Shown: in pieces, positions 29,659-38,101 of the stretch
Position numbering within the stretch: the stretch's first letter is position 1
How the letters are laid out: every line of letters starts with the position of its first letter
Assembly: GCA_026005135.1 (NCBI GenBank)
Contig: BPKM01000003.1
Location: forward strand, 1-64,000
Source of the DNA: Leptospiraceae bacterium
Lineage (GTDB): Bacteria > Spirochaetota > Leptospiria > Leptospirales > Leptonemataceae
Direction: 5' to 3'
DNA length: 64,000 nt
Made by a program: the position numbers and the translations under genes
The notes under the pieces: generated by a model
What the model saw: only the letters and a program-made list of their open reading frames with translations
The model's database searches: none
What the model was told of the DNA's origin: nothing

Positions 29659-30108
29659 ATGAAAATATCCAATCACGATTATGATTTAATGAAATTAGGA
29701 TTTGAAGGTGAGCAATCAATTACCAATGAGTTATTTTATAAATATGGAAAGACATATGAACCAAAGCAAGTCATTATTAAAGAGGGGGACTACGGAAAAG
29801 ATGTGTATTTAATTATTTCTGGTAAAGTTGTTGTAGCGGAAAAATTAAGCTCGTCTAAAAAATATAAAATATTAGCAACTCTTGGTCCAGGAGAAATTTT
29901 TGGAGAAATGGCAATTATTGATGATCAGCCGCGTTCAGCAACCTTAGTAGCATTAACTCCATGTAAAATCTTGGTTTTTAGCCCAGAAAATTTTGAAAAG
30001 GTTTTTAAAACACATCCAAGATGGGCACTTAAAATATTAGGGGCTCTCTCTAAACGTATTCAGAATGCTTTTGAACAAATTGAATCCTATTATCGAGGAA
30101 GAACATAA
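29659..30108 (+). CDS. cyclic-nucleotide-binding-domain protein
   Basis: A 149-residue single CAP_ED domain. The phosphate-binding cassette is canonical: FGEMAIIDDQPRSATLVA (about residues 87-104), with the Glu and Arg that hold the ribose phosphate of cAMP/cGMP. There is no DNA-binding domain, so it likely signals through a protein partner. The pair of cNMP proteins precedes an unknown gene and a SpoIIE-type phosphatase gene, suggesting a signalling cluster. Confidence 0.88.
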   Translation: MKISNHDYDLMKLGFEGEQSITNELFYKYGKTYEPKQVIIKEGDYGKDVYLIISGKVVVAEKLSSSKKYKILATLGPGEIFGEMAIIDDQPRSATLVALTPCKILVFSPENFEKVFKTHPRWALKILGALSKRIQNAFEQIESYYRGRT

Positions 30109-30110
30109 TA

Positions 30111-31133
30111 GTGGATATAAAAAAATGGCTTTTAAAATCAATTCCACTACAAAATTTGTTATTGGAATGGGCAAAAACCAGAAATATAAAATTAATTAAT
30201 GAAAATGCCTTTTCTAAAGAAATAAAAGAATTATTTTATAAATATAAAATAGGTGTTTTTCCATCGAATTATCTATTAGTAGATTTTAAAAATTACCATA
30301 TAACGTTATTCTTAAAAGAAGAATATTTACCTGCTAATCAGATTCAGGATTATATAGAAGAACTGGAAGAATTTTTATTTTATTGTGGAAGAAATATTGA
30401 TGATTTTAAAATTATAAAAATCAATTTTAAGGAATATTTAAATAATGAAGATTTATATCCATTATTTTTTATTATCTGGAAACCAGAAAAGCCTTTTTTA
30501 GAAAATATTTTATCGGGAACCAGAGATGATTCAGATCAAATAGAACTGGATAATACAATTATTAGAAGTGCAAAAGAAGATTTTTATAATAATGAAGATA
30601 TGTTAACAAAAGGTGAATATAAATTTAAAAGAATTGAATTTAATAAAAATCAATATTTATATAAATATTACATCAAAAAATTTAAAGATAAATATGTTGT
30701 ATTAATGTTAGCTATGAAAGCAAAGGAATTTAAATTAGATTATTTAAAAAATTTAATTGAATTTTTTGTATATTCAGAACGCCCTGTTCTAAAATTAGAA
30801 GAGAATTTAAGATATGCTGATAATATCAATAAATCACTTATTTTATTAGAATTAAAATTAAATGGAAAATGGAAAGGAATATTTTATAATTGTGTTTCTA
30901 TTTTTTATAGAAATAATAAACAAAAAGCTTATATTTTACCGGATTATAAAAAATATAAAAAATATATTAATTTGTCAAATTTTAATAATAATGATGAAAT
31001 TATATTATTACCAACATTAACTTCATATAGTGGGTTTTCTTATCCTATAGAACTAAATCAAGTTTATCAGCAGTTAATGCAAAGGAAAGCTGGCAAAGCT
31101 TTAGCAATTAGCTATTATAACAATGAAATTTAA
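30111..31133 (+). CDS. hypothetical protein
   Basis: A 340-residue protein starting with GTG two bases after the preceding stop. I recognise no domain. It is lysine/tyrosine/asparagine-rich, has no signal peptide or membrane segment, and alternates predicted helices and strands. The start of the phosphatase gene overlaps its end by 11 bp, so it was probably co-expressed with the cNMP-binding proteins and the phosphatase. Confidence 0.6.
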   Translation: MDIKKWLLKSIPLQNLLLEWAKTRNIKLINENAFSKEIKELFYKYKIGVFPSNYLLVDFKNYHITLFLKEEYLPANQIQDYIEELEEFLFYCGRNIDDFKIIKINFKEYLNNEDLYPLFFIIWKPEKPFLENILSGTRDDSDQIELDNTIIRSAKEDFYNNEDMLTKGEYKFKRIEFNKNQYLYKYYIKKFKDKYVVLMLAMKAKEFKLDYLKNLIEFFVYSERPVLKLEENLRYADNINKSLILLELKLNGKWKGIFYNCVSIFYRNNKQKAYILPDYKKYKKYINLSNFNNNDEIILLPTLTSYSGFSYPIELNQVYQQLMQRKAGKALAISYYNNEI

Positions 31134-32302
31134 GAAGTTTTTATTTAATATAAACCTTATTTTAAATCTATTAAGTTTTTTTTTGGTGATTTTATTTGCT
31201 TTATTATTTTTTAGGGCTTTGTTGCATAACTTTCATTTTAAAGCAAAATTTTTTATAAAAGCGAAATTTTTTTCAAATAATACTAACAAATGTTTAAAAA
31301 TTTAATACTTTTTTCATATCGTGAAAAATTGTCCAAGAATGTTGATAAATATTTTTATAAATAGCAAATCATTAACTTTTATGCAACAAAACCATTTTTT
31401 AGTAGAAGAACAAATATATGGGAATTTATAAATTGGACATATTTATTTTTATTTATTATATTTATTTTTATAATTCATACAATAAAATTTTATTATAAAT
31501 ATATTTTAAAAAAAAGACAAAGATTAAAAAATATATTTAATATTATTCTTAATAAAGAAAAAAATTTCGAAAGATTAAAATATCAAATAGATAGAGAGTT
31601 ACAATTAGCAAGAAAAACACAGAAAAAATTAATTCCAGAAAGAAAAGTAGAAATCAATGATTATACCTTTATTTTAAAATATTTACCAGCCTACGAAATA
31701 GGTGGAGATTATTGTGAAATTTTTGAAGTAGATAATAATCATATTGGTTTTGTTATTGCTGATGTATCTGGTCATGGTATATCTTCTGCTCTTATCTCTT
31801 CGATGATTAAAATTATTTGTACTATTTCTAAAGATTTATTATTAGAGCCACATTTATTTTTAAAATATATTAATTATTATGTTTATGATACAATTGGTGG
31901 ACATTTTTTAACAATGATTGCTGGTATAGTTAAATTAAAGGAACATAAAATAAAAATATCAAATTCGATTGCTATCCTATATGGATTGATTTAGAGAAAC
32001 GAGAAATTCTTAATTTAGAAATAAATGGTATGTGTATGGGAGTTTTTCCAGATTTAGATTATGAATCAAAAGAATTTTTTATAAAACCAAAAAGTAGAAT
32101 TCTATTTTATACAGATGGAATTACTGATTCTATTTTAACAGATAATGAAATTTATGGTGAGAAACGTTTAATAAATAAACTCAAAGACTGTATAAATTTA
32201 AGTATAGAAAATTGTATAAAAGAAATTATTTCTGATGTTTTAACTAAAAGAAACATACAGGAATCTGATGATATTGCAATTTTATTTATAGAAAGAAACT
32301 AG
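31123..32302 (+). pseudogene. SpoIIE/RsbU-type PP2C phosphatase interrupted by a MITE and frameshifted
   Basis: The N-terminal membrane-anchor frame (from ATG 31123) is interrupted at 31214 by the MITE. Deleting the MITE and one 9-bp repeat restores one frame from 31123 through 31994: a second membrane segment (from about 31440), a coiled linker, and a PP2C core with EIGGDY and ADVSGHG. At about 31960-31975 the frame breaks again: the expected NAGHCYPIW is reduced to NS-CYPIW, a loss of about 4 bases, and the rest (LFYTDGITDS, final Asp motif DDIAILFIERN) continues in another frame to 32302. Two independent lesions show that this is a true pseudogene. Such phosphatases usually oppose RsbW-type kinases. 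Confidence 0.85.
31215..31393 (+). mobile_element. MITE copy 3 with perfect 9-bp target duplication
   Basis: A 179-bp non-coding element with terminal inverted repeats GGCTTTGTTGCATAA and TTATGCAACAAAACC (14 of 15 matching). It is flanked by identical ATTTTTTAG at 31206-31214 and 31394-31402. The intact ends and duplication make it the youngest of the three copies. It inserted into the phosphatase coding sequence; element plus duplication is 188 bp, so it also shifts the frame. Confidence 0.9.
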
Positions 32303-33477
32303 AAAATTTGATTTAGTATATTTTTCAATTCTGGTGAAGTTAATATTTGTAAATGCGAAATACCATTTAATAAAAAGATATTTTTTTCTGAAATTATATC
32401 ATCATAAAAACTCAAACTTGATTCTTCTATAAATCCATCTCCAAGCCAGGGAGACCAGATACTATTATTTTCAGTAATAAGAGAATAAATTTTGATTATA
32501 TGATAAGTTTTAATAATTCCAATTTCTCTAGAAATAAAATCTTTCTGAAATAAAAAACAATTATCAAATTCGTTGAATATTTTGAACCTTTTATCAGTTA
32601 AAATTCGTAATAATTTTAAAGATGTTACGGGATCATATTGATATCCTAAACCAGCCCAAAATATAAATCGTTCTAATCTTAATCCAAGTTCTGGTGAATT
32701 TATCATTACGATTTGTTTTAATTTATTATGAAAAAAATGATTATAATGAAATAAAAGACTTCTTACTATATAGTTACCCGTACTGAATGCAATAAAATAA
32801 AATTGCTTATTATTTTTTTCTAAATGATTTAAAATTGTTTTAATTTTTTGAAAAACAATTTCTGTATTTTCCTGTAATGTTATTGTTGGATTGAGTTGGA
32901 ATTTAATGGGAAAAATATTTTTTTGTATTAAAAGATTATCAATACTATATTGATTATCTTTATTATTTTCCCATGTGGATTCATCACTAATTAAAGAAGG
33001 AAATAAAAAACAAATATTATTATATAAAGAATTATCAATTTTATATATTATATTTTCTTCTGTTAAAATACGATTCTTTGATTTTATATAAACATCAAAG
33101 GATTTTTCTTTTAATAAAGTATCACTAAATAATGAGGGAATATATATATCTTTAAATAGGGAATTAATAAGAGAAGGTTCCAGAGGTTTTAAAAATTCAA
33201 TAATATTTGTTAAAAATTCTGAATAAGTAAACAATAATTTTAGTAAAGATTCTTTTGAAAAATGATGTATATCTTCTAAATTTTTATCAACTTCTTTTAT
33301 ATTTATTTGAGAAAAATAATATTTTAAATTTGGATGATCCGAAACATCTATAAGTTGTTTTTTTAAAAATTGAAGTGTAATTGTTATTAATTCTCTTAAT
33401 TGATAAAAGAGTTGCTCTGTAATTTCTCCAAAGAACAAAGATATATTTTGTAAAGTGTTTGTTTTTTTTTCGTTCAT
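32299..33477 (-). CDS. alpha/beta-hydrolase, lipase/PGAP1-like
   Basis: A 392-residue protein. The N-terminal 150 residues are helical, with no clear family. The C-terminal part is an alpha/beta hydrolase: nucleophile elbow AFSTGNYIVRSLL (serine in AxSxG rather than GxSxG), a GDGFIEESSL segment like the GDGxVxxxSA of PGAP1-type lipases, and a late histidine in ISHLQIL. No signal peptide. Convergent with, and overlapping by 4 bp, the phosphatase pseudogene. The substrate is unknown. Confidence 0.65.
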   Translation of the reverse strand: MNEKKTNTLQNISLFFGEITEQLFYQLRELITITLQFLKKQLIDVSDHPNLKYYFSQINIKEVDKNLEDIHHFSKESLLKLLFTYSEFLTNIIEFLKPLEPSLINSLFKDIYIPSLFSDTLLKEKSFDVYIKSKNRILTEENIIYKIDNSLYNNICFLFPSLISDESTWENNKDNQYSIDNLLIQKNIFPIKFQLNPTITLQENTEIVFQKIKTILNHLEKNNKQFYFIAFSTGNYIVRSLLFHYNHFFHNKLKQIVMINSPELGLRLERFIFWAGLGYQYDPVTSLKLLRILTDKRFKIFNEFDNCFLFQKDFISREIGIIKTYHIIKIYSLITENNSIWSPWLGDGFIEESSLSFYDDIISEKNIFLLNGISHLQILTSPELKNILNQIF

Positions 33478-33567
33478 ATTTATATTATATAAATTAATTT
33501 AAATTTATAACTAATCAACAAAAAAATGTTTTATAGTTATAAAGAATGAATATTATGGATATTGAAT

Positions 33568-35127
33568 ATGGGTCAAGCAGAGACATTAAATAAAAATAGT
33601 AAAACTTATAAAATTGAACTTCGTAATCTTAAATTGGAAGATTATAATGAATTAAAAGAATTAATGAACAAATGTTATAAAGGAAGTGGACCGGGAAATG
33701 CTCCCTGGACTAAAGAACAGATTAAAACATTATTAAATAAATTTCCAGAAGGACAAATTGTTATAACCGTAAATAAAAAAATTGTTGCCTGTGCTTTATC
33801 AATTATTGTCAATTATAAATATTTTGGAGATGAACATACTTATAGGCAAATTACGGGTAATTATACATTCAGTACACATGATCCTAATGGAGATGTTTTA
33901 TATGGTATAGATGTATTTGTTGATCCAGAATATCAAGGTATGCGTCTTGGAAGAAGATTATATGAGGCTCGAAAAGAATTATGTGAAAATTTAAATCTTC
34001 GTTCTATTATGGTTGGTGGAAGAATTCCTAATTATTATAAATATGCAAAGGAATTAACACCCAAACAATATATAGAAAAAGTAAAATCTAAAGAAATCTA
34101 TGATCCTGTTTTATCATTTCAGTTAGCAAATGATTTTTATGTTAGAAGAATATTAAAAAATTATTTAAGAGGTGATGTAGAATCTAAAGAATATGCTATT
34201 TTATTAGAATGGCCCAATATATATTATAACCCAGAAAAAAAATTATTTAATAGATTAAAATCAGTTGTTCGTGTAGGATTGGTACAATGGCAGATGCGTA
34301 ATTTTGATGAGTTAGAAACTTTATTAGAACAAGTTGAATTTTTTGTTGATGCAATCAGTGATTATGGATCTGATTTTATTTTATTTCCAGAGTTTTTTAA
34401 TGCACCATTAATGCAAAAGTTTAATCATTTAGAAAAACATGAAGCGATAAGGCGATTAGCAGATTATACCATTCCATTAAGAGATGCTTTTATTGATTTT
34501 GCTGTATCTTATAATATAAATATTATTGCAGGTAGTATGCCAATTGTAGAAAAAGGAAAACTTTATAATATTTCTTTTTTATGTAGACGCGATGGAAGTT
34601 TTGATTCTTATAAAAAAATTCATATAACACCAGATGAACGTTCTTCCTGGGGTTTAGAAGGAGGTAATGAATTAAAAGTATTTGATACTGATTGTGGAAA
34701 GATTGGTATATTAATTTGTTATGATGTAGAATTTCCAGAACTTGCGCGAATTTTAGCTGATCAAGGTATGCAAATTTTATTTGTTCCATTTTTAACAGAT
34801 ACACAAAATAGTTATAATCGTGTAAGACTTTGTGCACAAGCCAGAGCAGTAGAAAATGAATGTTATGTTGCAATTGCTGGTTCTGTTGGTAATCTTCCAA
34901 AGGTAGAAAATATGGATATACAATTTGCTCAATCAGCTGTTTTTACCCCATCAGATATTGCATTTCCCACTAATGCAATTAAAGGAGAAACAACACCCAA
35001 TACAGAAATGACCTTAATTGTTGATCTTGATCTGGATTTATTAAAAGAATTACATATTCATGGTACGGTTACCAATTTATTAGATCGAAGAAAAGATTTA
35101 TATAAAATTCAATGGTTAAAAAAATAA
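33568..35127 (+). CDS. GNAT acetyltransferase-nitrilase fusion protein
   Basis: The protein of about 519 residues starts best at ATG 33568 (the upstream in-frame codon is TTG). An N-terminal GNAT domain (about 10-190) with YQGMRLGRRLYEAR, the acetyl-CoA loop, is fused to a carbon-nitrogen hydrolase domain (about 225-500). The nitrilase triad is E275 (FPEFF), K350 (YKKIH) and C384 (ICYDVEFPE). This fusion is a known family in diverse bacteria; it presumably acetylates and hydrolyses an amide metabolite, but no substrate can be named from the sequence. Confidence 0.9.
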   Translation: MGQAETLNKNSKTYKIELRNLKLEDYNELKELMNKCYKGSGPGNAPWTKEQIKTLLNKFPEGQIVITVNKKIVACALSIIVNYKYFGDEHTYRQITGNYTFSTHDPNGDVLYGIDVFVDPEYQGMRLGRRLYEARKELCENLNLRSIMVGGRIPNYYKYAKELTPKQYIEKVKSKEIYDPVLSFQLANDFYVRRILKNYLRGDVESKEYAILLEWPNIYYNPEKKLFNRLKSVVRVGLVQWQMRNFDELETLLEQVEFFVDAISDYGSDFILFPEFFNAPLMQKFNHLEKHEAIRRLADYTIPLRDAFIDFAVSYNINIIAGSMPIVEKGKLYNISFLCRRDGSFDSYKKIHITPDERSSWGLEGGNELKVFDTDCGKIGILICYDVEFPELARILADQGMQILFVPFLTDTQNSYNRVRLCAQARAVENECYVAIAGSVGNLPKVENMDIQFAQSAVFTPSDIAFPTNAIKGETTPNTEMTLIVDLDLDLLKELHIHGTVTNLLDRRKDLYKIQWLKK

Positions 35128-35137
35128 TTGATTTTAT

Positions 35138-36448
35138 CTAAACCTTATTTATTTCTTTAGAACTAAATAATAGAATAAAATATCCTAAAATTCCACTAAT
35201 AGAGGATCCTAATAGAATTCCAATTCTTGCTTGATCTAATAAAAGATTTTCTGTATAAGCAAGATTATTAATAAATAAAGACATTGTAAATCCTACACCT
35301 CCTAAGAATCCAATACCTATCATTTGTTTAAAAGTTGTATTTTCTGGAAGATTCGCTTTAAATATATACATAAATAAATATGTTCCGAGGAGTATACCTA
35401 TCAATTTACCAGCTACTAAAGAAACAGAAATAGAAATGGATAAATTTCCAAAAGTTTCTGGTTTTATAATTACACCAGCATTAGAAAAAGCAAATAAAGG
35501 CATTATAAAATAACTAACTAAACCATGTAAACGATGTTCTAATTTTTGGATTGGAGATTGAACTAATTCTATACTGGTATTAAGATCCTCTAAGGCATCA
35601 TATTGTTTATGCGATAATAAAATTTCTTTTTCTCTATGTGTAGTATTTTCAAAAATTTTTTTCGTATATTCTAAATCGGATAGGAAGTCCATTATTTCTA
35701 CCTTAGGTTTTGCTGGAATCGTAAATGCTAAAATAACAGCTGCAATGGTAGGATGAATTCCTGCTTTTAAAAATAATAACCATAAAACAATACCTGGTAA
35801 AAGATAGAAAGCAAGATGAGTAATATTCCAATAATTAAATAAAATTAAGAGTAATATTATCAATAAAGCAATAGCTAATAAAATGATATTAAGATTGGAA
35901 GTATAAAATAGCGCAATAATAATAACAGCTCCAATATCATCAATAATAGCAAATGCTGTTAAAAAAACTTTTAAAGATAAAGGAATTCGATTTCCTAATA
36001 ATTTTAATATTCCAAGAGAAAAAGCTATATCTGTTGCCATGGGAATTGCCCAGCCATCTAATGCTTCTATTTCTAAAAGAAAAAAACATAAAGCTGGAAA
36101 TACCATACCACCAATTGCAGCACCAATAGGTAAAACAGCTTGTTTGATTTGAGATAGTTCACCAACGAGAATTTCTCTTTTAATTTCAAGACCAACTAAT
36201 AAAAAGAAAATAGCCATTAATCCATCATTAATCCATAATATTAGAGGTTTTTCTAAATAAAAATTTTCAAATCCAATAATAAATTTTGTATTCCATAAAG
36301 AAAAATAGAAATCGGATAAATAAGAATTCGAAAAAACTAATGCCAAAATTGTAACAAATAATAATATAATACCTGCAGAAGCTTCGTATTGAATAAATTT
36401 TTCGTAAGTAGTAATGACATTATTTATTGGTTTTCTTAAAAATTTCAT
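35138..36448 (-). CDS. nhaA: Na+/H+ antiporter NhaA
   Basis: A 436-residue 12-TM antiporter exporting Na+ in exchange for protons. The family signature LLVGLEIKREI is near the N-terminus, and the ion-binding aspartate pair is in AIIDDIGAV (TM V). A hydrophilic insert of about 45 residues (near 265-310) lies in the middle loop, longer than in E. coli NhaA (388 residues). It is convergent with the GNAT-nitrilase gene. Confidence 0.93.
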   Translation of the reverse strand: MKFLRKPINNVITTYEKFIQYEASAGIILLFVTILALVFSNSYLSDFYFSLWNTKFIIGFENFYLEKPLILWINDGLMAIFFLLVGLEIKREILVGELSQIKQAVLPIGAAIGGMVFPALCFFLLEIEALDGWAIPMATDIAFSLGILKLLGNRIPLSLKVFLTAFAIIDDIGAVIIIALFYTSNLNIILLAIALLIILLLILFNYWNITHLAFYLLPGIVLWLLFLKAGIHPTIAAVILAFTIPAKPKVEIMDFLSDLEYTKKIFENTTHREKEILLSHKQYDALEDLNTSIELVQSPIQKLEHRLHGLVSYFIMPLFAFSNAGVIIKPETFGNLSISISVSLVAGKLIGILLGTYLFMYIFKANLPENTTFKQMIGIGFLGGVGFTMSLFINNLAYTENLLLDQARIGILLGSSISGILGYFILLFSSKEINKV

Positions 36449-36651
36449 AATATTAAAAAATACTATTAAAAAAAATGAATATTAAAAAGTCAATTCGTTT
36501 TATTAGAATTCAGTCATACATAAAATAAATAAATTTTAGAATAATTTTAAACTTATTCCATAATAATAAATATAAAAGATTTTATTGGTTTTATTTTTAA
36601 TTATTTATAAAAAGTATTTGAATTATCTAAATTAATATTTTATATGGGAAT

Positions 36652-37293
36652 ATGGATAAAAATATTGTTCCAGCTCCATGGAAATTACAGGGTAGAGGTT
36701 TTATATTTGTTTATAAATTTTCTAAATCTTTTATTAAAAAATATGGTTTTTTCTCAGAAGAAACTTTAAAAGAATTTAAAGGTGGTTTTGGAAGTATAAT
36801 GATTGTACAATATAATGAATCAAATGCAGGACCATATGATGAACTACTATTTATACCAGGTAAAGTACATATAGGTAATCAGAAAAATTATACAATTACA
36901 AAAATATATGTTTCTACTCAGATTAGCGTTGATAGTGGAAGAGAAAATTGGGGAATACCAAAAGAATTAGCACATTTTAGTTTCGAAACATTATCACCCA
37001 AAAAAGAAATTATTCGTGTAGGTAAGGAAAATCAGATTTTCTTCGAAGCAGAAGTTTCTCATTCTTTATGGAAATTTCCAGTAAATACAAAATACCTACC
37101 TATATCATTACATCAGCATTATAAAAATAAAATATTTATAACAAAATTTAATGGTAAAGGTAAAGCATCTTTTGCTAAAATTCATAATATTAATATAATA
37201 CCAGATTATTTTCCACCTGTTGGTAAACCTATATCTGGATTATATATTGAACCATTTGAATTAGAATTTCCTGTTGCAATTATTAAGGAATAG
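36652..37293 (+). CDS. acetoacetate decarboxylase-like protein
   Basis: A 213-residue protein of the acetoacetate decarboxylase superfamily. GPYDELLFIPG and SGRENWGIPKELA are the diagnostic segments. It is shorter than true Adc (about 245) and I cannot assign the catalytic lysine with certainty, so the activity may differ. No signal peptide. It is convergent with the - strand M15-like gene (11-bp overlap). The 200-bp region upstream (36449-36651) is AT-rich and shows no feature I can support. Confidence 0.75.
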   Translation: MDKNIVPAPWKLQGRGFIFVYKFSKSFIKKYGFFSEETLKEFKGGFGSIMIVQYNESNAGPYDELLFIPGKVHIGNQKNYTITKIYVSTQISVDSGRENWGIPKELAHFSFETLSPKKEIIRVGKENQIFFEAEVSHSLWKFPVNTKYLPISLHQHYKNKIFITKFNGKGKASFAKIHNINIIPDYFPPVGKPISGLYIEPFELEFPVAIIKE

Positions 37294-38101
37294 GAGTAAT
37301 ATGAAAGATTCTCTGATTTTTTTCTAAGATTACATAGATTTTATTTTCGTTTTGTAATTCTAAAAGTGTTTCTCCTAAAATAGATTGTAGTTGTCTTCGT
37401 AGATTCCCACCCAATATATAACCAAAATGATTTATTTCTTTTATACAATGTTTTTGTAATGGAGGATTTAATTCATTACAAAGAAAAGAAAAGTCTATAA
37501 AGAATTCATCATAAAAGATATCTAGGCTAATTCCATAAGAATGGGTAGAATTTTCTATTGCATTTCTATTTAGTTGTTTTAATTGATTTTGATAGTTTTC
37601 TGGACGTAATACAGATGAAATAGCTAATTTAACATTTACTGGATAAGTAGAAAAATTGATTTTTTGATTAAATCGCTCACCTATTAATATAAGAACAGGT
37701 ATAAAGTCTTTATAAAAGTACCTGAATTCTTTTTTAACATTATAAAAAAAATAATATTTTCTTATTTCTGGATTATCAATAAATAAATAGTTTTTATCAA
37801 TATCCTTGGTATTTTTTATTAAATGTAAATCTAAGGATTTTGCAATTTTTATATGATAAGGATATAAAAATTTTCTTAATTGATTTGTTTTTTGTGTATT
37901 TAACCAATCTTCAAATATAGGGAAATTTTGGTAGATATGTTGATAAAATTTTTTAGAAACGTTTATTTTTTTTATTTGGACTTGTTGTAAAAGTAATATA
38001 TCCTGTTTAGTTTTTCTATATTGAAAAAATATTATTATTATTATTGTTATTAAAATAATATATATTAATAAAAAAATCTTAGGTAAAAACTTACTTTTCA
38101 T
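37283..38101 (-). CDS. membrane-anchored M15-like peptidase (DUF5715-like)
   Basis: A 272-residue protein with one N-terminal membrane anchor (about 8-27). The region SVLRPENYQNQL...NAIENSTHSYGISLDIFY matches the D,D-peptidase pattern S-x-H-x2-G-x3-D (H and D as zinc ligands), and the C-terminal RIFHITP would supply the last histidine. This is the layout of DUF5715/M15-type murein peptidases. The 11-bp overlap with the upstream sensor gene suggests co-translation. A periplasmic location is expected. Confidence 0.6.
   Translation of the reverse strand: MKSKFLPKIFLLIYIILITIIIIIFFQYRKTKQDILLLQQVQIKKINVSKKFYQHIYQNFPIFEDWLNTQKTNQLRKFLYPYHIKIAKSLDLHLIKNTKDIDKNYLFIDNPEIRKYYFFYNVKKEFRYFYKDFIPVLILIGERFNQKINFSTYPVNVKLAISSVLRPENYQNQLKQLNRNAIENSTHSYGISLDIFYDEFFIDFSFLCNELNPPLQKHCIKEINHFGYILGGNLRRQLQSILGETLLELQNENKIYVILEKNQRIFHITPIP

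Noticed and set aside
31123..31305. Short independent membrane protein of 60 codons
   Set aside because: Its C-terminal third is read from MITE sequence; removing the element joins it in frame to the phosphatase.
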